Part shown: one piece after another, positions 15,051-28,400 of the stretch | How positions within the stretch are numbered: the stretch's first letter is position 1 | How the letters are laid out: each line of letters starts with the position of its first letter | From: Psoroptes ovis | Lineage: Eukaryota > Arthropoda > Arachnida > Sarcoptiformes > Psoroptidae | DNA: 64,000 bases | Direction: 5' to 3' | Assembly (NCBI GenBank): GCA_002943765.1 | Contig: PQWQ01000012.1 | Span: 1,116,001 to 1,180,000 of the forward strand | Position numbers and translations under genes: made by a program | Notes under the pieces: generated by a model | The model's input: only the letters and a program-made list of their open reading frames with translations | Database searches by the model: none | What the model was told of the DNA's origin: nothing

Positions 15051-18000
15051 TACTTCATGTTTAACCATGAACAAAGCCATGAACCTTTATGCTGCGCAAA
15101 TATGGCCTGCTTTTGCAACTAGACCCTTTGATCTCATCTCATTCCACATGATTCTGCTTGGTTCTACCAGGTCCTACCTGGGCCTTGATTAATCTTTTTT
15201 TTTTTTGAATTTTTTCGCAAATTCAAAGAAAATTTCATTCATTTTTCCATGGGCCTCTCCAAACAACAATGCCAAAGTCATTACAATTACAAGATTGTTA
15301 CAAGACCTTTTGTTGAATATATTTCATGGTGACAATTCAAAAAATTAAGAAGAAATTCCACGAACTTATTTCACGGTAGTTGTCAATCAGATAAATTATT
15401 TTCATTCAGACATATGAATTTCAAAAGGTTTCAAAAACAGCAAAGATTTGAAAATATTTAAAAATTTCAGAAATTCAATTCATAAATTTTGAAAAATACT
15501 CAAATATTCTAAATTGACCACAGGCAATCAAACACATTTATTATGTCAACAATCGCTGCGCAACAAGGCCCACCTGATGTGTTGGACCTTAAAAAAAGAA
15601 AGGCCCAAAGAAAGGGTTTTTTAAAAGAAATGAATCAGAAATAAGCCAAACCGCAAGCTGAAACGAAAAATGAAACAGCAAGTGGATTGCTGTTGCTTCT
15701 GCTGATCAAGTGGAAAGTTTTTTGGTTTAAATTCCTTCAACCTATGAATTTAGAATAGTGAATTACCTGTGTTGATTCAAAGAGTACCTGTGTGCTTGGA
15801 CAACAATCAATGATCAATGACAATGCTTTGACCAGATCAGAAAAAATTCAATTGTGTTATTTGAATAAATTACTTGTCACCTTTCATTTGAATTTCTTTG
15901 AATTAACTTTAAATTTACCAAATTTGGTTGAATTCTTTCGAAGGTTAAAAGATTGAAAAAGTAAAGGTAAAAGGGTAGAAAAATTTTCGATATGATTAAC
16001 TTGAATATTATACTCGAAACGATGAGGTCCTAAGAGACAATAAACAAACAAATCAAATGATCGAAAAATGAGAATTGAAAATGGATCAAAATGTCATTTG
16101 ACGTGTTTGAATTATTATCATTATTTTGAATTATTATTAGGTCTTTACCTGGTAATAAAGGGTCGAAAAAAGAAATTGAAAAATTTAAATTATTGAAAGT
16201 ATTTCACATTGAATGAATTGACCAACATGAATAGTATATGAATTTACCACATTTGATCGCTCTTTCATTTCAAAAATAATCAATTTTGATCATTTTTTTT
16301 CTTGGTCATTGGTTTCGGTGAAAATTATCTTGACACAATCAAACAATAGTCAATCAATCGATCGAATGGTCACACGACACTTGCTTCTTGAATTTGGTGA
16401 AATTAGAATTAATTGTGATAATTCAAAGAAAATTAGTTTCATTCGATTTGAAGCAAATTAAATTTTCGCTGAATTAAAGGATTCAAAGGGTTAAATTGTC
16501 AGAAACAATATGCATTTCACATTGAATTTGAATGTGAATTGAATTTTCGAATTGAAATTTTAAAATTTCGACATGAAAATTTTTGAAATTTTCAACATTT
16601 CAAATTATATTCGGCCCAATAGGTCAAAACTTGATTTCAGAAATTAATTACACCTTCAAAATTGCGAGATGATTGAATCCGTACGAATACACACACGCAC
16701 ACATATCGGAAGATATACAATTAATAGGATACAACCTCCAATGTCCTTATTGTTCTCGATTGACCGCAAGATGATAATTGGATGTGGATCCAGGATGATG
16801 ATTGGCCAAGATAAGATGTTTCGACCAACACAGCACTGATCTGAATTTTAAAATATTCGATTTGAAAATCTTCATTAAAAATCTTTGATTTAATTCATAG
16901 TTTCAAAGATTCAAAAAATTATAAAACCATAATTCACTGATTTAATTCATAGTGCATCATCATCATCATCATCATTATTACGAATGATAATTATTTATGT
17001 AATTTAATTCATGTTGATTTGATTCAACAACATGGTCATCATAATCTTATAATACCTTTTGAATGGTAATAATCATATTTTTTTTTGACCACATACATGA
17101 TGATAATTGATGATAATAATCATAATAATCATCAGATCGTATTATCTAGATTATCTTGAATTTATGTTTTTGTTTGACTGTAATCATCATTATTATTATT
17201 ATTATTTATGATCGAAAAAAAATTCAGTTTTTATGAGCCATGTTGCGCTTGTTGTTGCTTGGTGAATTGCTTGCTTTTATTGCCTTTTATTATTTGAGAA
17301 TACCTATGTATTACTAATTTTATTGTTGAATACGTTGTGTGTGATACCTGTTAAAGTAATGTTTGTTCTTATTACCTTTGAATTTTTCTTTTATGACCAG
17401 TTGATTCATTTATTTTCGTGGAAAATGGCCATTTTTATATTTTATCATCAGTTGATCATTATTATAGATTTATACGGATGCTATTTATGGATTTATTGAA
17501 TGGATAGATGAAATTTCATATTTCAAATTCGTTCATTGAACAATGATAATAAATCAAATTTGTAGTCATAAACTGATAAATATTGGTAATCTAATAGGTA
17601 TAATTTGAACAGATCTAATAATTCAATAGGTATAATGTGATCAATTTTAAAAATTATAAATGAACGAATTATCACCGGATGACCAATGTTTGAAAATGTT
17701 GCTCTATCAACGAAAACAACTAGCGCAACAAGCATAGTGAAAACGATAAAAATACTCAGAATTAAATTCAAGAAATTAATCAAATAATTTAAAGGCTATA
17801 CATTTCAAATAAAAGATTGAACATCCTTTGATAATTATTCTACACAAAAAGTCGGTACATCTATGAAACGCACCGAATCATCATCATCATTTATTCAAAG
17901 GTATTCACCTGTTTGATAATACTTTTGAATAATTCAAACAATAATAGTTGATTGACCATTGGTCAATCAATAAATGATCAAAGAAAAAAAAAGATGTTCA

Positions 18001-21000
18001 TAATCATCATAATCGTCATTATCATTATTGTTGCAATTAACTCTTGATGATACCTGATTCTTGTTCTTGTATCCCTAATACAAAGCGAAATACCTGTCCA
18101 GCCAGTGAAACCAATGGATAACATAAATGTATGAATATCTTTTGTTGTTCCTGATAACCTTTTATGCATATATATACATTTGAGTATAAACATTCGAATA
18201 TACCTGTTGAATATACCTTTAAATTACCTCTAAATTACAATAATAATAATAATCATAATTATAGAGTTTTAAATTTTTTCAAATTATGATTAAAGAAACG
18301 AGTTTTCAATCAATGTTCAACATTATTATGATTATTACATAATCTAATTCAGTGAATTTTTTTTTTTCAAAATGATAATAATAGTTGTAATAATTATTGT
18401 AATGTAAAACAGGTAAATCAACATGAACATTACAATTGAACAAGATTCATAAGGAATGTTATATAGTAATTCAATCCTTATATTATCGTTGATGGTGGTG
18501 ATGTTGACGGTGGTTATGATGGCGGTGGTAAATTTCATTGAGTTATGTCCACGAAAAAATGTTCGGAATACTTTTTTGATGCAAAAATGTATACCCTTCA
18601 AAAGTAAGGAATTCTTAGTGAGAAACGATCAATCACTGATTCATATCGTTGATTATCTTATTCGTAAATTAATAGCCCTCTATCTGATCGCTTCTTGTCA
18701 TCCTTCAAAAAACCTGACAAGGGTAATTCGAAAAAAATTACTCAAATGGGTTTTTCGAGAAGGGTTATACATCAGGCATTCTATTCAATTCTACTTGTAT
18801 TCTGAGACGCACACACTTAATGAACATACTTATCGCAAACAATCTTGACTCAGTCAAAATTATGTCTAAAAATTGGTCTAAAATCAGTCCAATTTGAATG
18901 TATCGAGACTTCATTAATCTCAAATTTTTTATTTTACAAAATTACAAAAATCATATTTTTGTAATTAATCAAAGGATTGAATAATTAATGCATTAATGAA
19001 ATTGACATGTCATTGATTAATTATGGCCCCAAAAAAACAGCATCAACGACAACATCAGCAACAAGCGCAGAAGTATTCAAGTTTATTTCATTCAAAAAAA
19101 ATCGAAAAATAATTAAAATCCTATAAATAACTAATTACTAATTATAACGACTATAAACCTTTTAATTGGTTATTTATATGTAAAAATAGCATCATTAGAA
19201 AACAATATGAAACAATCAACGAATAATTAACAGCAACAACAACAACAACCTGCATAACTTGTACAACAACCTAAGCAATCTGTACGACAACAACAAAAGA
19301 CTAATCAAATTGTAGAAAATTTTCCGTAAATATTCAGAAAATGACAGGTGAATTTTTACATACGAAATATTTACAAATATTTCCACTGGTAAATGATGAT
19401 ATTTATGAATGAGACAAGATGAAAAGAATTTTTTTCATTTTCATTCAAATCAACAGAGGGAAATTAGGGGTAAAATGGGGATGAAAAGGGGCGGAGGAAA
19501 ATCCGAAATAACATTAAATATAAGCAAAACATCATCAAAATGGCAGATGTTTTGCATAAAATTTGATCAACACAACTATTCAGCACATCTTACGCATGTT
19601 TTATATATTTTCGTTTTTTTGCTGTTTGTAAATAATTAGGTTTGTTTAATTGTGTGCGTGTGTATATTGAACAATTTACCTGTTTTGATCAACTACGAAA
19701 CAGGTGTGTTGTAGCCATTTGTTGATGATGGCATCAAATGATGATATTTGATGATATAAGATCGATCAAAATCAATCAATTGTTACTTTGTTTCTTCGTA
19801 CTCCTCATGCATCTTGCACTGCTTGTACTTGTCCAATCAAACTTGAACAAACTTTGTGAATGCTTCTGGTACACGCCCAATTCCGGTTGGATTCTTTCTA
19901 TCTCCATTCTTTGCCTGTGTTTATTTGTATTTAATTTGATTTGAAATAATAATTTTATGTAAACAAATTTTTTTTTGTTTTAAGAAAATGAAAATTCTTT
20001 GAAATTTTTCTTCAACAAATGCCTTCGAGCAATATCAATGTATTTTCAGGTAATGAATGTATCAATGAATGAATGAATGAAAATGAAAATTGAACAAACG
20101 AATGAATTATAAAATAATTAAAACAATGATCAGTAATGAGCAATGATAGTAACGTATTGATGCAAATTATCATCATCGAATATGCCTTGAATGCAACAGG
20201 TTATAATCATAATAAATACACAAGGTTTGATCCTTTGAAATAATATACCCTGCATCTCTCAGTGCTTGAAAAATGAAGTCATCAGGTAATGATTCCAACT
20301 TGTTGAATTAAACATTTATTCGTTACGTAATTCATGGACAATTGTCGTTTAATCAGTCGGATGTGTGGTGGTGATCATTCAAGAATGGGGAATAAACAAT
20401 TTTGAGATGACCATTACAAATGACCATTGAGACATGCAAATATTGATGATTCAAGGACCAAGAAAATATTCAGATGGACGTGTTTATTTATTGAAATGTC
20501 CAATTGACACTGAATTGAAAAAACAAACAAACATGATTTGAATTAAGCACGAAAAAAGTGGAAAAACGAAAATTCAAATTGCAATTGGTGTAAGACATAT
20601 TTTCAAAGACATTGAAAATATTCATATGTAAAATATATCATAAGTAATCAAATTCATGAACAAAGTATTGTAAATATGATTTTAAATTATGAATTATGAT
20701 TTTTTTCGATTTCTTTTTTTTGAATTTCATTCGAATCCATTCACATTCATTTATTTATAGCTTTCATTTAATAATATTTTTTTTCACATTAATTATTTGC
20801 GAATTGTGAAATAATTAATTTTTTTTCTTTTGATTATTTGTTCATTAAATCAAATAATGAACGTATGTAATTTGTTTTTGTTTTTTTTCTGAAATTTCAA
20901 TCAATTTCACTCGAAGAGGATGTTTAGCTTTGTTCACTCATTTTCATTTCCAATCTTCTAGGACTTTTTGTCCTTCTTGGTCCTCGATTTATTTTTTTTT

Positions 21001-22429
21001 TTTTTTAATATTTATTTTTCATTTCTTGATTACTTTTCAATGATTTATGGACGATTAATCATAGAAAAAGAAATTGAGTAAATACTGAGTAAATAATTGA
21101 AGCAATTAATCGAAATATGTGAAGAAAGAAAATATAATGAGTTAACATTTTAATTATCGTGAAAATTCATTAATTTGATTGGTTATGATCAATATGTTTG
21201 TCAATTACGCAATTAACCAATCAAATTCATTGAAAATAGATTAGTCCGATTTATGGGGAAAAAAAATACAAACCAATCACTGGAAATTCTTGGATTTTAT
21301 GAAAAAGATTCATAATTTTCATTTTGTTTGTTTTGTTTTTTCAAATCCTTTTGTCCTTTATAATCCTTGCTTATGATGAATTATGAATAATGTTCTTGAA
21401 TTGCTGTAATCAAATTGGATAATAAATTTCATTTCATTTCATTTTTTTTTTTTTCATTATCATTCAACCAATTGAATAATATCGATTAATTTTGATTAAT
21501 TTATTGATTTGATCTATCGATTTCAACCGATTATCCTGTTTTTAAATTATTTTTGCGATTTTTGCTCGATTTCAAACTGCAATTACTTATGAAATTTACA
21601 TCTGAAATTAGAAAATCAAATCAAATCGAATTTTTTTTCTCTGATTAAAATATGAAAATCTTTAAATATTTATGTGGAGCGATTAGTCTAAAAAAAAACA
21701 ATAGCAGCATACACAGATCAAATTATTGAGCATCAAAAACATAATCAAACATATAGTGATTACATCATTACATTAAAAATTACAAATAAACATTTCCAAC
21801 ATTCAATTCATCCATTCATCCATTCATTCATTCATTCATTCATTCGTTCATTCATTCATTTCGCTGGGTAAATGTGTAATTATTATTTCATTTTTGATTC
21901 TTTCCGATTTGATTAGTGTTAAATATTTCCCAAAGGAAAAAGAAGCCAAAAGAAACAAAGGCGGACTCAGGGGCGTTTCCTCATCATCATTGTTACTTGT
22001 TGTGATAATTTGAAAAAAGTGGAAAAAAACTTTAAAAAAGGTGGAGTCAAATCATTTTTGGAAACGAATCTCAAAGCAGTTGCTGTCAAATTTCTCTTAA
22101 AATTTTAAAATTTTTTCTCTTTTTGGCTTCGATCTTAAAATCTTTTCCACCGTATCGGTCATTGAATTTTGTTGCTGAAGTAAAAAAAAAAATTTCTTTG
22201 GCCACCATCAACAAGAAAAAAATAGCAAACAAACACATTCATATTCAGTTTGTCATCAACAGTTGGTTTGAATGAAACTGGTTTTTAGAAATTTTTCTTT
22301 GATTTTTTTTTCTTAGAAATTTTTTTTTTGTGTGTCTCGGTCAAAATTCACATGTGACCATTATCATTATTGATTCGATTGACAAAAATTTTTCTTCGAA
22401 CGAAAAATCAGAAAGTAAATTGTCACAAG

Positions 22430-25400
22430 ATGTTGACCACAATGGACAATAATATCAATAATCACTACAACAACAACAGCTATCACCACTATCAACATCA
22501 ATATTCACAACAAAATTTTCAAAATAATCAACAATCAATAAATTTTCCAATAAAATTATTAGAATCAATCAATACGAATAATTCAAATGAATCAATAAAT
22601 GATTTAATGACAATAAAACAATTGATAACAAACGATTCATCACCAAAATTATCATCAAAAACATCGACGACAACATCGACAACGACAACATCATCATTAT
22701 CATCAACAACAACAACAACATCATCATCATCGACATATTCACCATTATCATATCGTTCGAATGATGATTCAATTGATCATCATCATCATCATCATCATCA
22801 TCAGCAACAATCAATGATAATGGACGCCAACAACGGTACGAAGACATCGCCATCACCATCAGCGGCGACCGAACGATGTCCATCGGGACATCAAAATTCA
22901 TATGATCAATTTAATTATAATCAACAATTAAATGCAAATCAATATTATAATCAACATGGTTTCAGTATTAATCATCAACAGCAGCAACATTTACATGTGA
23001 ATACATCTTCATTATCATCACCACAAATCCATGATCACCATGACCATCTTCAGCATCATCCACATCAACAATCGAATATTTATTCAAATCATCAATCATA
23101 TGTTTTACATCATCACCAACATCACCATCATAATCATCAACATTTTCAACATTATCATAAACAACAACAACAAGCGCAACAACAATACCATACATCACCG
23201 ATTCAGCAACAACAAAATGTATCACCATTATCTTGGTCACAATCGATGATGGCGATGACCACATCGACAACATCGGCAACGACGACAACGACATCAACAT
23301 CGGCAACTACCACATCTTGTTCGCCTTCGGCAGCAAAGACCAGTGCTGAGGTTAGTTTTTAAAATTCTTTCAGAGAAATTTTCTGAGAAATCGGGAATCT
23401 TTCCGTGAAACAATTGGACAATGCTCGAAAATTTGATAATAACATGTTTTCGAGTGTTCAAAACATTAAAATCTAATATCGTATCACTTGTGGCACAACA
23501 TTTAGACCTGTTGCGCACATTCTTTACTTGTGATACCTGTTGCACACACATATCATTAATTGTTGAATGTTGTTGGAACAATAAAGTTTATAATTATAAC
23601 TTGTAAATACCCAAAAAAAAACATTTAAATTTTGGCCTAATTACTGGTTTAGCTGACCAAATAATGAAACGATTTAAATAAATACCCTAAGATCTTAGAG
23701 CTTTGAGATCTGTTTGGCAAATTTTTTTTTGTTTTGCTCATTTCAATGGAGAGAACTTAAAGAATTCATGAATATTTTTCCCGTTAATTATCGGTTTTCA
23801 ACAACTGAAACCAAATGTTTTTGTTTGAAGGGTTGATACCTTTTAATATTTTAATTATTTGAAGGAAAAATTCATAAATTTCATCTTAGAAATATTTGCA
23901 AATTCAGTGTCCTGAAAGGTTGTTGAGTTCGCTGAGGACAAAGATCCAAGAAATTCTTGAAATTTTCAAAAGTTGTCCGGAGCGAATTTGTTCAACAGTG
24001 ATAAGTACCCTTGTAGACCTTGTGATCATAATTTTTCTTAGATTATTTCTCTATGATCAATCAAACAAAGATGATTTGAATCTATTTTTGGAATTTTCAA
24101 TTTTATTTTTGTTTGTTTAACTTTGATCAGCAAGGTCCACTTTGTGAGCCCTTTTCAGCAAGCTTTGATCAGCAAAAATAGAACTAAAACAAACAAACAA
24201 TAAAATTCAAGCACGAATTTGATAATGATTACCAAAAATAATCATTGTCAAATGATAATCAACAAGTGGTATCAAACGTTTGATAAGCCTTATACCCTTT
24301 CAAAAAATACATGTATAGCCTTTCAGAGGATGAATATAGCCTCAAAAATCAACCAGCACACGAAGTACCTTACGTTATCACCTTATCACAGCAAATTCAT
24401 CTGTTATTGGCATGAAACTGCGTGGTCATGTGCCCGAAACATTCATTCATTGATGATCATCGATGAATGAATGTTTGATCATTAAAAATTCATTGATAAT
24501 TGTTGAATCAATGAATTTAATTATCAATTTAAATTATCCAAGAAGAAGAATTTACGATTTGTTTTTTTCATTTTTTATCATTATTCATTTATTACACATT
24601 TCTTGATGAACATTGTCCAAGAAGAGCGAAGAAGATTTTAAGAAAACATCAAAATGATCAATCATCAAATCATAATATTCAAATGTGTAATAAATGACCA
24701 GCATATAAATATTTTTCAACGGTCATAAATTTTTTTTTGAGAAATTTTCTTGGAAAAAATGATAAATTCCAGAATTTCTTCTTCTTGTGTTAAACACATT
24801 CATAAATTCTGTATGTTGTACGATACCAATTCTAATAATAAAAAAAATGGCCATAAAAACAATGACAGGTAATTTATTATGTAATTGAGAAGAAAAAAAA
24901 ATTTACGGTTCAGGGGTAAAAGGTAGAGGGGGTATGTTTATGGAAATATTATTATTTGATATTTTATGTTTATTTTATGTGTTTGGACACCATATTTGAA
25001 ATTTGTAATTTTTGAAGCTTTATACCTTTTTGTGTGTGCTATGTTTTTGTTACCTGGCGCAATTTGTGCGAAATAATTCAACGAAATCAATGAATGAAAT
25101 GGTCATAAAGTTATTATTCTTCGCTTGGCAAATAGCAGTGATCAGTGTATCAATTTACAAAGGGACCTTTGAGAAGGTACCTTAGGTTGGAAAGGTTAGG
25201 AAAAAAATTTGACAAATAATAAAAAATTTTGAAATAATTTCGAGGTAATTTCCAAATTGAAATGATTTCAAAGTAATTTAGAGTTGTTATTTTTTCAATT
25301 TTCTAAGATTCTCTTGGGTTTCTAGGGTCCTATGAGGTCTTCAGAGCTAGTGTTCTCGTTGCTATTGCTGTTGATGGTCGCATGTTAGTGTTTGTATGTG

Positions 25401-28400
25401 TGTTATTATTACTAATGTAACCTTAGTAAACCAATTGTAAATTTAAATTGTTACCATTTCATGTAAGCAATTAAATGATTATGATTAAATTAGCATATAA
25501 TTTCATTCGTAATGATATTTGTTGACCATTTCATGGAATTCAATTTGATTCAGGGCCAAAGAAGAAACTCGTAGAAGATTATTTTTCACCTTTTGACCAT
25601 TTTTTTTCGAACCATTTTTACCTGTTTCGTTACCTGTGTGTGTTTGATTACCTTCACAATCACCTGTTGCTTCTAAGTTTAATTATAACAATTTTGAAAT
25701 CTTAAAATTTGAAATTTTCAAAAAAAACAATCAAAAAGTCGCATATAATTTTGTTTGAAGAATGAAAAATATTCAGATCATTTTCATATTTATTATTCCT
25801 TTGGGCCCATAGGCCCATGGGCCAAAGGTATTTCTATCTTGCTAAAATGATCAATGTTTTTTGAATGGGTTTCGCTGAATTTTATTGAAATTCGGACCAT
25901 AAAATAATCATTAGGTGATTGTTTTGATTGTTTGACCATTGATTTGACGAAATTAATTGTTTGTGAAAAGCCTGTGAAAAGATTCAAAGGTTCACCACGT
26001 ACGTGAAGAGGTTGTTGAATCAACAAGTTGTTTCAATTTAATAGTTTTAAGATTTGCACCATTTTTTTGCAATTCGATCGATTGATCTTTGATGACCCTA
26101 TTGAAGCCAAAGAAATGATAAGGTTTAGTCATATCAACCGATGATGGTGATGATCGACAATTTTTCTCGAAAGTAATCAAAAAATTATCTGTCAAGGGTC
26201 ATTCACAAATAATCATTCATAAGAATTTCTAAAAAGATGCTTTGAAAAGTGCTTCAAGTGAATTGAGAAAAATGATCATCTTCACCTGGAAACGGCCTGA
26301 ATACTCATTTATGACCAGTGGTCACAACTTTGATCTATTAGTGAATAGAAATGGTTTCATCAATTCTATTATTGGGTCTGTCCGAAAAGTTCTTGTTCCT
26401 TTGTGCGTTGAATATCTATTTGAAAATTAGCAAAAACTTTCTGGACAAGTAACTAGTAAATTTTTCATTTTGGTCAGGCTTGAGCCTTGTAAAATCTGGC
26501 AAAAATGTGGAAAAAATTTAAAATCACGAAATAATCATTAATGATAATGATTATTATTATTATCATAACACCTACCTTATTTCGTTTTTATTAAAAAAAT
26601 AAATAAATAGATGAATTCATTTATTCATTTATTTATTTAGCTTACCTTAACCTTTATTCATACCTAAATATTAATAAATCAAACAACAAGCAACAGGTAG
26701 TTGCAATTAATAATAATTAAAGATTGTCCGAGAAGTTTTTGAGACTAAATCAGTGCAGATGTACGAAGAAATCGTCAAGAATTTTTCGGACATGCTTCAT
26801 CGAAATAAATGATGAATTAATAATTTGAAAAATTTTTAGAATTTAAAATTAACAAAAGGTCAAATCGAGACCGGAAATTTTTTTTTTCAAATTCAATCTA
26901 ACCTTAATTTTAATTATTTAATGAGGATTATTACCATAGTAATTCTCATTGAAATAATTGATCGAATCATTGTTTGTTTAAGGGGAAAACAATGTATAAC
27001 TTTAAGAGAAAATGAACCTAAGGCCTATGTACGTGTGAATAAGGTTTGCTGGTCCTGTGAAAATGAGTTTTAATCCTCAATCAAATAAATCAAATTGATT
27101 ATAATCATTAAACGGTAAAATCACCGTCGGTAAATATTTTGACCAATGTTTTCATTAATATTCAAGATTAAGTCAAAAATCGGATGTCATTTCAATGAAC
27201 CTTTCATTCAAATATATTGAATAGAAATCGTTTGTTTGATGTCAATTTCGATCGTATCAATTTCAGTTAATTCACTTTTTTTTGGCCAACTAAATTGAAA
27301 TAAAAAACTAAGTCTTACTTAAGACGATTAAAATAATTAATAATGATTTTGACTGTTATTATTCAATGTGGATCAATTTGTTTCCATGAAAATTTCTTGT
27401 TGTCGTCGAAATATTATGAAAATGTATAACATTAGCTCATCAGCCTTATGTATAACCTTAGCATTCTAAGAGAATAACTTGATGAATGGATCGATGTATA
27501 GCCTTATACGATGTCTTAACTAAATAATTAAGTATATGAGACTAATTCAATGAATAAGTGTGAATAAATCAATGAATGAAAGAATGTATAGCCCTGTGAT
27601 ACCTTTGAACGAAAAAAAATTGATACATCAAATATGTATAGCCTTTACAACAAATAGCCTTTAAGAAAAAAAATTAAAGAGGGTAAATTTTCAAGGTAAA
27701 CACATGGAAAAATAAATAAAAATTTATTACACTCTAAAAAAATATAATTTATTCAAAAATTCAATAACTCACCGACCTTTATTCGAAGGTATTTTTGTGT
27801 CTGTTTGTCTGGCAGAGCAAAGCTGGCGCAAACAGGTAAACAACAAGCTGTTTGCGCCAGCTTTGCTCAGCTTGCTGCTTACCCCCCAAATCGCCTGCTC
27901 AGCTTTGACAGCGTTACTACCCGTGCAAAAACCTACCTTTGCACGCGAAATGAATGATATGAAATTGGTTTCTGCTGCCCCCCTGCGCTCGCTCTACGCA
28001 TTCACCTTAACAATTTTTGTTTCTGGCCGGTAAATTTTGATGAAATCTTGTTTTGAAATTAATGAAATGAAAAAAAAATCAAAAATTCAAAATTTATTAT
28101 GACATTAATTGAAATTAATATTTTAAGAAAAAATATTGACTTCAAATATTGGTGTAAAGTTGTCCGAAAAGTTTTCGACGATTTTCAATGTAGAGTTATA
28201 TTGATTCATTATTCAAGAACTTTTCGGACAATCCAAATATTACTAAGATATACTTCGATATTATTATAGCTAATAAATCATTAGATTACTACTTATTACT
28301 CCGGAGATACATTGCTTATTGGCTGATTGTATGTACACTTGCATGTACCTTAGGCGATTAAATGTAAATTTGTTTTCGACTATCCAGTGATATATGTGCG

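Larger units (their letters stand above)
1..22429. other. 22-kb non-coding tract upstream of the KLF gene
   Basis: I see no gene I can support here. Open frames are short, mostly chance products of AT-rich sequence, and resemble no family I know; the longest from ATG is 130 codons at 18456-18848 (+). The tract contains microsatellite-like ATT, GAT, CAA and ATTC runs, several short inverted repeats, seven small mariner-like elements (listed separately), scattered copies of ATGTATARCCTT and many CAGGTA/TACCTG hexamers. It lies directly upstream of a developmental-type transcription factor, so distal enhancers or untranslated first exons are plausible, but that is inference. Confidence 0.6.

Noticed and set aside
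22569..23306. Minus-strand open frames over KLF exon 1
   Set aside because: They are the reverse reading of CAT/CAA/TCA coding repeats and give Met/Asp/Val/Leu runs with no family resemblance.
23896..24120. TGTCCTGAAAGGTTG...TTGTCCGGAG as a further MITE copy
   Set aside because: The two ends are in the same orientation rather than inverted, and the match to the family terminus is weak.
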